DNA of 64,000 nucleotides, taken from Pseudomonas fluorescens. Lineage in GTDB: Bacteria > Pseudomonadota > Gammaproteobacteria > Pseudomonadales > Pseudomonadaceae. Of the stretch, positions 16,603 to 26,027 are shown one piece after another. Made by a program: the position numbers and the translations under genes. The stretch covers positions 1,922,001 to 1,986,000 of the forward strand of contig NZ_CP148752.1 of the NCBI RefSeq assembly GCF_040448305.1, written 5' to 3'. The notes below the pieces were generated by a model, which saw only the letters and a program-made list of their open reading frames with translations, searched no databases and was not told the origin of the DNA. How positions within the stretch are numbered: the stretch's first letter is position 1; every line of letters starts with the position of its first letter.

Positions 16603-19002
16603 ATGTCGTTGCACGCCGTGCGCCCCAAGATCCTGGGAATTATCAGTGAAGATGTCTCGGCCTGGCTGGTCGCGTTGCTGGTATTGCTTGTCGGTGGAGT
16701 GCTCACCGGGTTGCTGGCGTGGTCGACGCTGAATCTGTTTCACCATCAATTGCGGCAACGTTTCCAACTGCTGGCCAGTGAACGTTACAGCCGTATCGAA
16801 GAGCGTTTCGAAGATCAGGAGCAGCGCCTCGATGGCCTGCGCCGGTTTTTCGCCAATTCCGATTCGGTTTCCCGAGCGGAATTCGACGGCTACACCCAAC
16901 CTTTGCTGCTGCGAACCCAGGCTTATTCCTACGCCCAGCGGATCACCCGTGAAGAGCGGGCGACGTTCGAGCGTCGGGTGCGTGACGAAGGCTTGAGCAA
17001 CTTCGCCCTGAGAGAGCTCAACGCCGACGGCCAATTGCACCCGGCCGGCGAGCGAGATGAGTACGTAGCGGTGCTGTATAGCCAGACTCAAAGCAAACTC
17101 GGCGCTCCCCTCGGTTACGACTTGCTGGCCCAGCCGCTGCGGCGTGCCACGCTCGATCGGGCCGATCAGCATGGCGGCATGGCGGTGTCGCAACCGATGC
17201 ACCTGGTGAGTATCGAGCCGGCTTATGCGCGTGGTGTGCTGCTGGTCGCGCCGGTCATGCAGCGCAACAGTCAGGACCACAAAGCCGCGAAGCCCTACGG
17301 TTATGTCATGGCCGTGATCAGCATGCGCCAGTTGCTGGCGGACGGACTGCCGGACGCGAGCCGTGATTATCTCTCGGTGCGCATCCTCGATTTGTCGATC
17401 GACGACCAGCACGAAGTGCTGTTCGAGTCGCCCAACCCGCCGGCCATCAGCGAGCTGTCCGCCACTCGCCTGTTGCGCATGGCCGACCATGACTATCAAG
17501 TCGATATCCAGCCCAGCGACGCGTTCGTGCAGGCCAACCATTCCTCCGTGACCAGTGTGGTGGTGTTGGGTGGATTGCTCAGCGTGATGCTCAGTGCCTT
17601 GCTGTATGTGTTGGTCAGCCAGCGGCAGCGGGCGTTGAAACTGGTCGAGCAACGCACCCGGGAGCTGCGCGATCGAGAGCAGGAGCTGCGCGGCACCCAT
17701 GGCCAGTTGCGTGGCGTGCTGAATGCCGCCACCCAGGTCGCGATCATCGCCACCGACCTGCGCGGCGTCATCAGCACCTTCAACGCCGGTGCCGAGCAGA
17801 TGCTTGGCTATACCAGTGCCGAAGTGGTCGGTCATATGACCCTGGAGAACCTGCACCTGCCCCGGGAACTGGTCGCTCGCTCTACAGAGTTGAGCGGCCG
17901 CTTTGGCAAACCAGTGCCGACTTGCCAGGCGATGCTGGTCGAAGGCGACGTGGAGGGCGGCCACGAGGCGCGGGAGTGGACGCTGGTGCGCGGCGATGGC
18001 AGCCATTTGATGGTCAACATGCTCGCCACGCCGGTGCTCGACGAGCAAGGCCTTTGGGTCGGGCACCTGGCGGTGTGCATCGACATCACCGAACGCAAAC
18101 GGGTCCATGAAGCGCTCGCGGCGCGGGACCTGTTGTTGAAGAAGCTCAGCGCCCACGTGCCCGGCGGCATCTACCAGTTCAAGATGGAATTCGACGGACG
18201 CTTCAGCGTGATCTATGCCAGCGACGGCATTCGCGATATCTACGAGCTGGAACCTGATGTGCTGCTGTTCAATGCCGAAGCGATCTTCACCCGGATTCAC
18301 CCCCAGGACACCACCCGTGTCCGCGCCTCGATCCGCGCCTCGGCCGACACCCTCAGCCCCTGGCGCGAGGAATACCGCGTGCAATTGCCGCAACGGGGTC
18401 TGCGTTGGGTACGTGGCGAGGCCACGCCGGAGGAACTGCCGGGTGGCGGCGTGCTGTGGCATGGCTACATCTCGGACATTTCCGATATGAAGCGGGTGGA
18501 GGAGGAGTTGCGGGCGTTGTCGGTCACCGATTCGCTGACCGGTATCCACAACCGGCGTTATTTCCAGGAACGCCTGACCACCGAAATGGCCCGGGTGGAG
18601 CGCGGCGGTGGGGATCTGTCGGTGATCATGCTCGATATCGACCATTTCAAGCGCATCAATGACCTGCATGGCCATGCCATCGGTGATCGGGTGTTGCAGG
18701 CCGTGTGCCAACGGATCGGACACCGGCTGCGTCGCACCGATGTGTTCTGCCGCCTGGGCGGTGAGGAGTTCATGGTGCTGTGCCCGGATATCAGCGGCGA
18801 ACATGCCTATATGTTGGCCCAGCAATTGTGGCAAGGCTTGCGCAGCTCACCCATTGAAGGTGTCGGTACGGTCACCGCCAGTTTCGGGATAGCCAGTTGG
18901 CGGGTCGGGGAGGGCGCCGATGCCTTGCTGTTGCGCGCGGATTCGGGGGTTTACGCGGCGAAGCAGGCGGGAAGGGATAGGGTTGAGGGGGAGATGAATT
19001 AG
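16603..19002 (+). CDS. Membrane diguanylate cyclase, CHASE-PAS-PAS-GGDEF
   Basis: A 799-residue sensor enzyme predicted to make cyclic di-GMP. An N-terminal transmembrane helix (VALLVLLVGGVLTGLLAWST) is followed by a periplasmic CHASE domain of about 230 residues (LGYDLLAQPLRRATLDRA). A second helix (SVVVLGGLLSVMLSALLYVLV) is followed by a coiled segment and then two PAS domains (NAATQVAIIATDLRGVIS; the second around GGIYQFKMEFDG). The C-terminal GGDEF domain has DSLTGIHNRRYF and an active-site GGEEF, with RRTD five residues before it as a product-inhibition I-site. No EAL domain. The ATG at 16603 is preferred; an in-frame TTG at 16588 is possible. The ligand is unknown. Confidence 0.9.
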   Translation: MSLHAVRPKILGIISEDVSAWLVALLVLLVGGVLTGLLAWSTLNLFHHQLRQRFQLLASERYSRIEERFEDQEQRLDGLRRFFANSDSVSRAEFDGYTQPLLLRTQAYSYAQRITREERATFERRVRDEGLSNFALRELNADGQLHPAGERDEYVAVLYSQTQSKLGAPLGYDLLAQPLRRATLDRADQHGGMAVSQPMHLVSIEPAYARGVLLVAPVMQRNSQDHKAAKPYGYVMAVISMRQLLADGLPDASRDYLSVRILDLSIDDQHEVLFESPNPPAISELSATRLLRMADHDYQVDIQPSDAFVQANHSSVTSVVVLGGLLSVMLSALLYVLVSQRQRALKLVEQRTRELRDREQELRGTHGQLRGVLNAATQVAIIATDLRGVISTFNAGAEQMLGYTSAEVVGHMTLENLHLPRELVARSTELSGRFGKPVPTCQAMLVEGDVEGGHEAREWTLVRGDGSHLMVNMLATPVLDEQGLWVGHLAVCIDITERKRVHEALAARDLLLKKLSAHVPGGIYQFKMEFDGRFSVIYASDGIRDIYELEPDVLLFNAEAIFTRIHPQDTTRVRASIRASADTLSPWREEYRVQLPQRGLRWVRGEATPEELPGGGVLWHGYISDISDMKRVEEELRALSVTDSLTGIHNRRYFQERLTTEMARVERGGGDLSVIMLDIDHFKRINDLHGHAIGDRVLQAVCQRIGHRLRRTDVFCRLGGEEFMVLCPDISGEHAYMLAQQLWQGLRSSPIEGVGTVTASFGIASWRVGEGADALLLRADSGVYAAKQAGRDRVEGEMN

Positions 19003-19020
19003 CCCAGAGTGCATGCGGTC

Positions 19021-19113
19021 CTGTGGGAGCGAGCCTGCTCGCGAAAGCGGAGTGTCAGTCACCATCAGTATTGACTGGGCTGACGCTATCGCGAGCAGGC
19101 TCGCTCCCACAAG
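19021..19113. repeat. REP pair (REPIN) between the GGDEF gene and dacB
   Basis: CTGTGGGAGCGAGCCTGCTCG with inverted CGAGCAGGCTCGCTCCCACA, in the gap of two converging genes. Confidence 0.9.
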
Positions 19114-19139
19114 GGATCTACAGTGTTCTTTAGATCCGG

Positions 19140-20600
19140 TTACAACACCGAAGCCGTCTGTGGCAGTTTCGGTTGGCGGTACAGGTCCAGCAGCACCTGA
19201 TCAAGCACCGACGAGGCGCCGAACGGGGCCTTATCGTTGAGGATCGCCACCACCGCCCAGGTGTTGCCGTTGACGTCGCGACTGAAACCGGCAATCGCCC
19301 GCACGGTGTTCAGGGTGCCGGTCTTGACGTGGGCTTCACCGCGCATGGCAGTGGTCTTCAGGCGTTTGCGCATGGTGCCGTCGGTGCCGGCAATCGGCAT
19401 CGAACTGATGTACTCGGCAGAATACGGGCTGTGCCAGGCCGCTTCGAGCATCGAGGCCATTTCCCGGGCGCTGACACGCTCGGAACGGGACAGGCCGGAG
19501 CCGTTCTCCATCACCAGGTGCGGTGCGGTGATGCCCTTTTTCGCCAGCCACTGACGCACGACACGCTGGGCGGCCTTGGCGTCGTCACCGTCGGCATCGG
19601 TACGGAAGCGTTGGCCGAGGCTCAGGAACAACTGCTGGGCCATGGTGTTGTTACTGTACTTGTTGATGTCGCGGATGATTTCCGCCAGGTCCGGCGAGAA
19701 CGCCCGGGCCAGGACCTTGGCGTCTTTCGGTGTAGGCGCCAGCACATCCCTGCCCTGAATGCTGCCACCCAGTTCCTTCCAGATCGCGCGGACGGCGCCG
19801 GCGGTGTAGGTCGCGTGGTCGAGCAGCGACAGGTAAGTCTGTGAGCTGCAGCCTTCGCCCAGCTGACCGCCGACCGTCACGGTCATGCTGCCGTCGGCCT
19901 GTGCCACCGGGTTGTAGCGCACGCCACCGGTGCATTGTTTGGAATTGAGGGCCTTGACCTGGTTGTCGATGCGGATGCTCGCAATCGGCGGCTCCACCGA
20001 GACCAGCACCTTGCCCGAGTCATTGCGCGCGACGAAGCGTAGCGCCTTGAGGTTGACCAGCAGCGAGTCGGGCTTGACCAGGAACGGCTTGTTCTCGTCG
20101 TTGCCGTCGTCATTGAACTCCGGCAGTTGCGGTTGCACGAAGAAGGTTTTATCCAGCACCAGGTCGCCGGTGACCTGGGTCACGCCATTGGCGCGCAGAT
20201 CGCGCATCAGCAGCCAGAGTTTTTCCATGTTCAGCTTCGGATCGCCGCCACCCTTGAGGTAGAGGTTGCCGTTGAGAATGCCTCCACTCAAGGTGCCGTC
20301 GGTGTAGAACTCGGTTTTCCACTGGTGGTTCGGGCCGAGCATTTCCAGCGCCGCGTAGGTGGTGACCAGTTTCATGGTCGACGCCGGGTTGACCGACACG
20401 TCGGCGTTGAACACCGTCGCGGTGCCGGGGCCGGTGAGCGGGATCATCACCAGCGACAGGGCGTTGTCCTGCAACTTGCTGGCTTTCAGGGCTTTTTCAA
20501 CGTTGGGCGACAACGCGGTATTGATTGGAGCGGCGCAAACGGGAAGGGCCAGGGGGAGAAGAAAACCGGCCAACAGCAATGGACGCAAAGATTTGATCAT
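19140..20600 (-). CDS. dacB: D-alanyl-D-alanine carboxypeptidase/endopeptidase (PBP4)
   Basis: A 486-residue periplasmic penicillin-binding protein that trims and cuts peptidoglycan crosslinks. A signal peptide is visible (MIKSLRPLLLAGFLLPLALPVCAA). The active-site SxxK is PASTMKLVTTYAALE, followed by YSNNTMAQQLF (SxN) and, near the C-terminus, HVKTGTLNTVRAIAGF (KTG). The large domain between SxxK and SxN is typical of the PBP4 class. The ATG at 20600 gives the signal peptide directly; the upstream frame does not. Confidence 0.94.
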   Translation of the reverse strand: MIKSLRPLLLAGFLLPLALPVCAAPINTALSPNVEKALKASKLQDNALSLVMIPLTGPGTATVFNADVSVNPASTMKLVTTYAALEMLGPNHQWKTEFYTDGTLSGGILNGNLYLKGGGDPKLNMEKLWLLMRDLRANGVTQVTGDLVLDKTFFVQPQLPEFNDDGNDENKPFLVKPDSLLVNLKALRFVARNDSGKVLVSVEPPIASIRIDNQVKALNSKQCTGGVRYNPVAQADGSMTVTVGGQLGEGCSSQTYLSLLDHATYTAGAVRAIWKELGGSIQGRDVLAPTPKDAKVLARAFSPDLAEIIRDINKYSNNTMAQQLFLSLGQRFRTDADGDDAKAAQRVVRQWLAKKGITAPHLVMENGSGLSRSERVSAREMASMLEAAWHSPYSAEYISSMPIAGTDGTMRKRLKTTAMRGEAHVKTGTLNTVRAIAGFSRDVNGNTWAVVAILNDKAPFGASSVLDQVLLDLYRQPKLPQTASVL

Positions 20601-20833
20601 CTGAAATAAAACCCTACAGCCGAGGGGAAAAAAGATGAGGGCATGGAGATAAATTCCCTCAATGGTCATGAAAGTGTCGGCATTATGCCCCAAGGTGTCG
20701 CGGCTTGGGCCGTGCGCGGGCATTCTGATCGGCTATTTTTTACCGACGGTAGGCGTGGTGGCCCAGAGAGTCAGGCAATCGGCGGCTTAAACTGCTAAAG
20801 TGCCGCCCGTTATTACTTAAGAGGATTGTTCCA

Positions 20834-21178
20834 ATGGCGACTAACCGTTCCCAGCGTCTGCGCAAAAAACTGTGCGTCGATGAATTTCAAGAGCTGGGTT
20901 TCGAACTGAACCTGGATTTCAAAGAAGATTTGGCTGATGAAGCCATTGATGCTTTCCTCGATGCGTTCCTCAAAGAAGCCATGGAAGCCAACGGTCTGGG
21001 CTATGTTGGCGGCGACGACTACGGTCTGGTTTGCCTGCAGAAGCGTGGCTCGGTCAGCGCTGAACAGCGCGCTGCCGTTGAAGCCTGGCTCAAAGGCCGC
21101 ACCGAGCTGACCAGCGTTGAAGTCAGCCCGTTGCTGGACGTCTGGTACCCGGAAAAGCCGATCAATCCGGTAGCTTGA
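20834..21178 (+). CDS. YggL family protein (DUF469), ribosome associated
   Basis: A 114-residue acidic protein starting MATNRSQRLRKKLCVDEFQELGF, which is the family signature. E. coli YggL is reported to bind the 50S subunit. It is a single-gene unit with a ribosome site (AAGAGGA) eight bases before the ATG and a strong terminator right after the stop. Its detailed function in Pseudomonas is not known. Confidence 0.88.
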   Translation: MATNRSQRLRKKLCVDEFQELGFELNLDFKEDLADEAIDAFLDAFLKEAMEANGLGYVGGDDYGLVCLQKRGSVSAEQRAAVEAWLKGRTELTSVEVSPLLDVWYPEKPINPVA

Positions 21179-21184
21179 TGTTCT

Positions 21185-21218
21185 AAAAAAACGGCGACCC
21201 AAGGGTCGCCGTTTTTTT
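21185..21218. terminator. Bidirectional terminator after yggL
   Basis: AAAAAACGGCGACCC-AA-GGGTCGCCGTTTTTTT, perfect stem with T-runs on both strands; serves yggL and the converging transporter gene. Confidence 0.92.
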
Positions 21219-21237
21219 ATGCCGATGGTTTTTGGTT

Positions 21238-22428
21238 TCAGGCCTTGCGCCAGTTCAGTATCACCAGGGTCACCACCCCCGCGACAATCCCCCAGAATGC
21301 CGAACCGATGGAAAACAGCGTCAGCCCCGATGCCGTGACCATGAAGGTGATGAGCGCCGCTTCACGTTCCTTCACTTCGCTCATGGCGATGCTCAAGCCG
21401 TTGATGATCGAGCCGAACAGCGCCAGCGCCGCAATCGACAGCACCAGCTCCTTGGGCAGCGCGGCAAACAATGCCGCGAGCGTCGCGCCGAACACGCCGG
21501 CAATCCCGTAGAAAATCCCGCACCAGACGGCTGCGGTGTAGCGCTTGTTGCGATCCTCATGGGCGTGCGGTCCGGTGCAGATCGCTGCGCTGATCGCCGC
21601 CAGGTTGATCCCGTGGGAGCCGAACGGTGCCAGCAGCAGACTGGCGATGCCGGTGGTGGTGATCAGCGGTGAGGCGGGTACCGTGTAACCATCGGCGCGC
21701 AATACGGCGATGCCGGGCATGTTTTGTGAGGTCATGGCGACGACAAACAGCGGGATGCCGATGCTGATGGTCGCCGCCAGGGAGAAGTGCGGCGTGGTCC
21801 AGACCGGCGTGGCCACTTCCAGATGGAAACCGCTGAAGTCCAGCAGCCCCATGAAGCCTGACAATGCCGTGCCGATCAGCAATGCTGCCAACACCGCGTA
21901 GCGCGGCGACAGGCGCTTGACCACCAGATAAGTGACAAACATCCCCAGTACCAGGGCGGTGCGGTGTTGCGCCGCGACGAAAATCTCGCTGCCGATCTTG
22001 AACAGGATCCCCGCCAGCAGGGCGGCGGCCAGGGACGCCGGAATCTTTTTCATCAGTCGTTCGAAGCTGCCGGTCAGCCCGCAAATCGTCACCAGCACCG
22101 CGCAGGTGATGTAGGCGCCGATGGCTTCGCCGTAGCTCACGCCGCCCAGGCTGGTGATCAGCAGCGCGGCGCCGGGGGTCGACCAGGCAATGGTGATCGG
22201 CGTGCGATAACGCAGGGACAGGCCAATGGAGCACACCGCCATGCCGATCGAGATGGCCCAGATCCACGAAGAAATCTGCCCGCTGCTCAGCCCTGCCGCT
22301 TGCCCGGCCTGGAACATCAGCACCAGGGAGCTGGTGTAGCCGGTCATCATGGCGATGAAGCCAGCGACGATGGCCGAGGGCGAGGTGTCGGCCAGAGGGC
22401 GGATATGCGTGTGGGTGGCGTCGTTCAT
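21238..22428 (-). CDS. BenE-family membrane transporter
   Basis: A 396-residue, about 12-helix inner-membrane protein of the BenE (benzoate:H+ symporter) family. The N-terminus is soluble and short, then hydrophobic segments follow (PSAIVAGFIAMMTGYTSSLVLMF; LVTICGLTGSF). The motifs RTPITIAWSTPGAALL and SQNMPGIAVLRADGY are family signatures. The substrate need not be benzoate: no benzoate genes are nearby and the gene stands beside purine-degrading genes and a GntR regulator, so another small molecule is possible. It is divergent from that regulator. Confidence 0.85.
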   Translation of the reverse strand: MNDATHTHIRPLADTSPSAIVAGFIAMMTGYTSSLVLMFQAGQAAGLSSGQISSWIWAISIGMAVCSIGLSLRYRTPITIAWSTPGAALLITSLGGVSYGEAIGAYITCAVLVTICGLTGSFERLMKKIPASLAAALLAGILFKIGSEIFVAAQHRTALVLGMFVTYLVVKRLSPRYAVLAALLIGTALSGFMGLLDFSGFHLEVATPVWTTPHFSLAATISIGIPLFVVAMTSQNMPGIAVLRADGYTVPASPLITTTGIASLLLAPFGSHGINLAAISAAICTGPHAHEDRNKRYTAAVWCGIFYGIAGVFGATLAALFAALPKELVLSIAALALFGSIINGLSIAMSEVKEREAALITFMVTASGLTLFSIGSAFWGIVAGVVTLVILNWRKA

Positions 22429-22478
22429 GACGGTGGTGTTCCTTTTACAGATGAAGATGTCCGCTGCAACGCTGAATC

Positions 22479-22570
22479 CTGTGGGAGCGGGCTTGCTCGC
22501 GAAGAGGACGTGTCAGTCGACATTGATTTAGCTGACAGACCGCATTCGCGAGCAAGCCCGCTCCCACAGG
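22479..22570. repeat. REP pair (REPIN) in the BenE-GntR gap
   Basis: CTGTGGGAGCGGGCTTGCTCG and the inverted CGAGCAAGCCCGCTCCCACAG. Confidence 0.9.
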
Positions 22571-22679
22571 GATTGCGTTACAAAGGCGGATTCTGCGAAC
22601 AAGCCTAAACTCAAAAGTAATCAGGCGTTGCGATACAGCCGAGGCAACATTCAGCCGTACAGTCGTGTTGCCACCCTCC

Positions 22680-22691
22680 ATTGTGTACAAT
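22680..22691. promoter_or_regulatory. Candidate GntR operator ATTGT-GT-ACAAT
   Basis: Short inverted repeat with TNGT/ACNA half-sites resembling FadR-subfamily operators, placed between two divergent genes, one of which is a GntR regulator. Assignment is inferential. Confidence 0.35.
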
Positions 22692-22783
22692 CGCAGTGTT
22701 TTTTACGCGATACTTGCCAGCGACCCACTGTGCCGTATTACAGTCGCGGTCAATTCGCCGCAGTTCTTCCGACTCGAGTGCCC

Positions 22784-23548
22784 ATGAACGAACAGTTGCA
22801 ACCCCTAAAGAAACAACCGCGAGCAGGCAAAGCCGGCCGCAGCGGTACCCAGGACGATATTGTCTACGCGCATATCTTCGAGGCCATCCTCGAGCAGCGC
22901 CTGGCGCCCGGCACCAAGTTGAGCGAAGAAGCGCTGGGGGAAATTTTCGGGGTCAGCCGCACCATCATTCGCCGCGCCTTGTCGCGCCTGGCCCATGAAG
23001 GCGTGGTGTTGCTGCGTCCGAATCGCGGCGCCGTGGTCGCCAGCCCGAGCGTCGAAGAAGCCCGCCAGGTGTTCATGGCCCGCCGTCTGGTGGAGCGAGC
23101 GATCACTGAACTGGCGGTTCAGCACGCAACCGCCGAGCAGATTGCCGAATTGCGCCAGATGGTCAACGACGAACGCGACAGCTTCTCCCGTGGCGACCGT
23201 GGTGCTGGTATCCGCCTGTCGGGTGAATTCCACCTGAAATTGGCCGAAGCCGCGAAAAACGCCCCGCTGATCAGCTTCCAGCGCAGCCTGGTGTCCCAGA
23301 CGTCGCTGATCATCGCCCAGTACGAAAGCGGCAACCGTTCCCATTGCTCCTACGATGAGCACACCCAGTTGATCGATGCCATCGAGAAGCGCGACGCTGA
23401 ACTGGCGGTCGACCTGATGATGCATCACATGGATCACATCGACAGCAAGCTCAACCTCGACGAGGAAAGTGCTTCGGATGATCTGCATGCGGTGTTCTCG
23501 CATTTGCTGCAGACCAAGAAGCCTGGGCGCTCGCCGGCGAAAATCTGA
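22784..23548 (+). CDS. GntR-family transcription regulator (FadR/FCD type)
   Basis: A 254-residue regulator. Residues about 22-90 are a winged helix (DDIVYAHIFEAILEQRLAPGTKLSEEALGEIFGVSRTIIRRALSRL, read in parts). The C-terminal part, with HLKLAEAAKNAPL and DEHTQLIDAIEKRDAELAVDLMMHHMDHI, is an FCD ligand domain whose histidines usually bind a metal. The ATG at 22784 is preferred; the frame extends further upstream into non-coding sequence. Its place between the transporter and guaD-xdh suggests control of purine catabolism. Confidence 0.88.
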   Translation: MNEQLQPLKKQPRAGKAGRSGTQDDIVYAHIFEAILEQRLAPGTKLSEEALGEIFGVSRTIIRRALSRLAHEGVVLLRPNRGAVVASPSVEEARQVFMARRLVERAITELAVQHATAEQIAELRQMVNDERDSFSRGDRGAGIRLSGEFHLKLAEAAKNAPLISFQRSLVSQTSLIIAQYESGNRSHCSYDEHTQLIDAIEKRDAELAVDLMMHHMDHIDSKLNLDEESASDDLHAVFSHLLQTKKPGRSPAKI

Positions 23549-23563
23549 TAGGCCGAGTCGCTG

Positions 23564-23660
23564 CTTTCGCGAGCAGGCTCGCTCCCACAGGGTTTGTGTT
23601 GAATACATAAGCTAAGATCACTGAAGATCTATTGTGGGAGCGAGCCTGCTCGCGAAGGCG
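23564..23660. repeat. REP pair (REPIN) after the GntR gene
   Basis: TTTCGCGAGCAGGCTCGCTC and the inverted GAGCGAGCCTGCTCGCGAA, about 45 bases apart. Confidence 0.9.
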
Positions 23661-23674
23661 GTGTGACAGGCAAT

Positions 23675-23712
23675 AAAAATCCCCCGGGCTGAAAAGCAAC
23701 GGGGGATTTTTT
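23675..23712. terminator. Bidirectional terminator between GntR gene and guaD
   Basis: AAAAATCCCCCG, a loop of about 14 bases, then CGGGGGATTTTTT; works for both converging units. Confidence 0.88.
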
Positions 23713-23726
23713 ATGCCTGAAGAAAT

Positions 23727-25031
23727 TTAGCGCTGATGCACCAGATTCCCCGCCGCATAGGTCTGCTGCACAGTCCGGTCATCCCCCAGGGTCATCAACA
23801 CAAACAACGTCTCGGCAATGTTATTGGCCTGCTTCAGGCGATAGCCCAGCAGCGGCGTGGCGTTGTAGTCCAGCACCAGGAAGTCGGCGTCGGTGCCCGG
23901 TTGCAGGGTGCCGATCTTGTCTTCCAGGCGCAGTGCGCGGGCGCCGCCGAGGGTGGCCAGGTACAGCGACTTGAACGGACTCAGGCGAGCACCTTGCAGC
24001 TGCATGACCTTGTAGGCTTCGTTGAGGGTTTGCAGCAGCGAGAAACTGGTTCCGCCGCCCACATCGGTGCCGATGCCGACATTGAGTTTGTGCTTCTCGG
24101 CCATCGGCAGGTTGAACAGGCCGCTGCCGAGGAAGAAGTTCGAGGTCGGGCAGAACGAGATGGCCGAACCGGTTTCTGCCAGGCGCGCGCACTCGTCATC
24201 GCACAGGTGCACACCGTGGGCGAACACCGAGCGCTCGCCGAGCAACTGGTAGTGGTCGTAGACGTCCAGGTAACCCTTGCGCTCAGGGAACAGCTCCTTG
24301 ACCCACTCGATTTCCTTGAGGTTTTCGCTGATGTGGGTCTGCATGTACAGATCCGGGTATTCGGTCAGCAGCTGGCCGGCCAGGGTCAGCTGTTCCGGGG
24401 TGCTGGTCGGTGCGAAGCGTGGGGTGACCGCGTAGTGCAGGCGGCCCTTGCCGTGCCAGCGCTCGATCAGCGCCTTGCTTTCGACGTAGCTGGATTCGGC
24501 GGTGTCGGTCAGGTAGTCCGGGGCGTTGCGGTCCATCATCACCTTGCCGGCGATCATCCGCAGGTCGAGCTGCTCGGCGGCTTCAAAGAACGAGTTCACC
24601 GATTGCGGGTGCACGCTGCCGAATACCAGCGCCGTGGTGGTGCCGTTGCGCAGCAGTTCCTTGATGAAAATGTCCGCGACCTGGTCGGCGTGGGCCTTGT
24701 CGGCGAACTGGCTTTCGCACGGGAAGGTGTAGGTGTTGAGCCAGTCCAGCAATTGCTCGCCATAGGCGCCGACCATGCCGGTTTGCGGCAGGTGGATGTG
24801 GGTGTCGATGAAGCCGGGGGTGATCAGTGCGTCCTGGTAGTGGGTGATTTCGACGTCAGCCGCCAGGGTCGGCAGCAGTTCGCTGGCGTGGCCCAGGGCG
24901 CTGATCTGGCCGTTATCCACAACCAGCAAGCCGTCTTCGAAATACTCGTAGGAGGCTTCGATGCCCACGACGGCTGGGTCGGCGATGCTGTGCAGGATGG
25001 CGGCGCGGTAAGCTTTGCGAGTCAAAGGCAT
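23727..25031 (-). CDS. guaD: Guanine deaminase
   Basis: A 434-residue amidohydrolase that deaminates guanine to xanthine, feeding xanthine dehydrogenase encoded upstream. Metal ligands are seen in GFIDTHIHLPQTG (HxH), THISENLKE, HGVHLCDDE and GIGTDVGGGTS (the catalytic Asp). The ATG at 25031 is chosen over a TTG at 25043. It begins 8 bases after the xdhC stop and ends the xdhA-xdhB-xdhC-guaD unit. Confidence 0.94.
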   Translation of the reverse strand: MPLTRKAYRAAILHSIADPAVVGIEASYEYFEDGLLVVDNGQISALGHASELLPTLAADVEITHYQDALITPGFIDTHIHLPQTGMVGAYGEQLLDWLNTYTFPCESQFADKAHADQVADIFIKELLRNGTTTALVFGSVHPQSVNSFFEAAEQLDLRMIAGKVMMDRNAPDYLTDTAESSYVESKALIERWHGKGRLHYAVTPRFAPTSTPEQLTLAGQLLTEYPDLYMQTHISENLKEIEWVKELFPERKGYLDVYDHYQLLGERSVFAHGVHLCDDECARLAETGSAISFCPTSNFFLGSGLFNLPMAEKHKLNVGIGTDVGGGTSFSLLQTLNEAYKVMQLQGARLSPFKSLYLATLGGARALRLEDKIGTLQPGTDADFLVLDYNATPLLGYRLKQANNIAETLFVLMTLGDDRTVQQTYAAGNLVHQR

Positions 25032-25039
25032 GTGAGTTC

Positions 25040-25882
25040 TCAATTGGAGGCTTGACTGCGGCGTGACGCAGGCAGCAGTTTGGCAATCGATCCGGCGCTG
25101 GCGGTGTGCTGACCGAAGTTCGCGTTATAGGTGGCGATGATTTCGCCGGCGATGGAGATGGCGATTTCCACAGGCAGCTTGCCTTTGACTTCGCCGATGC
25201 CCATCGGGCAGCGCATGCGTTGCACGACGTTGTTGTCGAAACCGCGGTCGCGCAGGCGATGTTCGAACTTCACCCGTTTGGTCTTCGAACCGATCAGGCC
25301 GAAGTAGGCGAAGTCGTTGCGCTTGAGGATCGCAGCGGTCAGTTCGAGGTCGAGCTGGTGGTTGTGGGTCATCACGATGCAATAACTGCCGGCCGGCAGA
25401 TCATCGATTTCATCCACCGGTTCTTCGCTGACGATCTTGCGCACGCCATGGGGGATCTGCTCGGGGAATTCATCTTCGCGCGAGTCGATCCAGCGCACCC
25501 GGCAGGGCAGGCTGGCCAACAGCGGCACCAGGGCGCGGCCGACGTGGCCGGCACCGAACACGGCGATCTGCGCTTGAACCTGGCCCATCGGTTCGAACAG
25601 CAAAACGGTTGCACCACCGCAGCATTGGCCAAGGCTGGCGCCGAGGCTGAAACGCTCCAGATGGGTGTCCTGCTTGCCGCTGGCGAGCATCTCGCGGGCG
25701 ATCTTCATGGCCTTGTATTCCAGGTGCCCGCCACCGATGGTGTCGAAGCTCTGGTTCGCGCTGATGACCATCTTCGAGCCAGCGTTGCGCGGCGTCGAGC
25801 CGAGCTCTTCGATGATGGTCACCAGCACGCAGGGCTCACCCCGGTTTTGCAGGTCGGCGAGGGCGTCGATCCAGTTGTACAT
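25040..25882 (-). CDS. xdhC: Xanthine dehydrogenase accessory protein XdhC
   Basis: A 280-residue molybdenum cofactor chaperone that binds the cofactor and helps its sulfuration before insertion into XdhB. The N-terminal XdhC/CoxI domain has the GGGHLEYKAM and SLGQCCGG motifs; the C-terminal part is a Rossmann fold with VFGAGHVGRAL and YFGLIGSKTKRVKF. The ATG at 25882 has GAGG five bases upstream; a GTG at 25888 would overlap the ribosome site. A REP pair separates it from xdhB. Confidence 0.94.
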   Translation of the reverse strand: MYNWIDALADLQNRGEPCVLVTIIEELGSTPRNAGSKMVISANQSFDTIGGGHLEYKAMKIAREMLASGKQDTHLERFSLGASLGQCCGGATVLLFEPMGQVQAQIAVFGAGHVGRALVPLLASLPCRVRWIDSREDEFPEQIPHGVRKIVSEEPVDEIDDLPAGSYCIVMTHNHQLDLELTAAILKRNDFAYFGLIGSKTKRVKFEHRLRDRGFDNNVVQRMRCPMGIGEVKGKLPVEIAISIAGEIIATYNANFGQHTASAGSIAKLLPASRRSQASN

Positions 25883-25915
25883 AAACACCTCAACATCTCT
25901 GTTGTCTGTTCCGGC

Positions 25916-26014
25916 CTCTTCGCGAGCAGGCTCGCTCCCACATTTTGATCTCTGTCATACACAAAATTTGTGCCCGCTGGAGATCCATTGTGGGAGCGAG
26001 CCTGCTCGCGAAGG
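25916..26014. repeat. REP pair (REPIN) between xdhB and xdhC
   Basis: CTTCGCGAGCAGGCTCGCTC and the inverted copy, inside the xdh unit, where it may shape transcript stability. Confidence 0.9.
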
Positions 26015-26027
26015 CCGCACCTCGGTC

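Larger units (their letters stand above)
22429..22783. other. Divergent control region between the BenE-type gene and GntR regulator
   Basis: No gene is visible. It holds a REP pair (22479-22570) and an ATTGT-GT-ACAAT inverted repeat (22680-22691), about 95 bases before the regulator's ATG. Confidence 0.6.

Noticed and set aside
16555..18834. 759-codon minus-strand open frame opposite the GGDEF gene
   Set aside because: Antisense shadow; the plus strand has CHASE, PAS and GGDEF motifs in order.
24913..24921. Consensus DnaA box TTATCCACA
   Set aside because: It lies inside the guaD coding sequence and is single; no origin-like cluster or AT-rich unwinding region is present.
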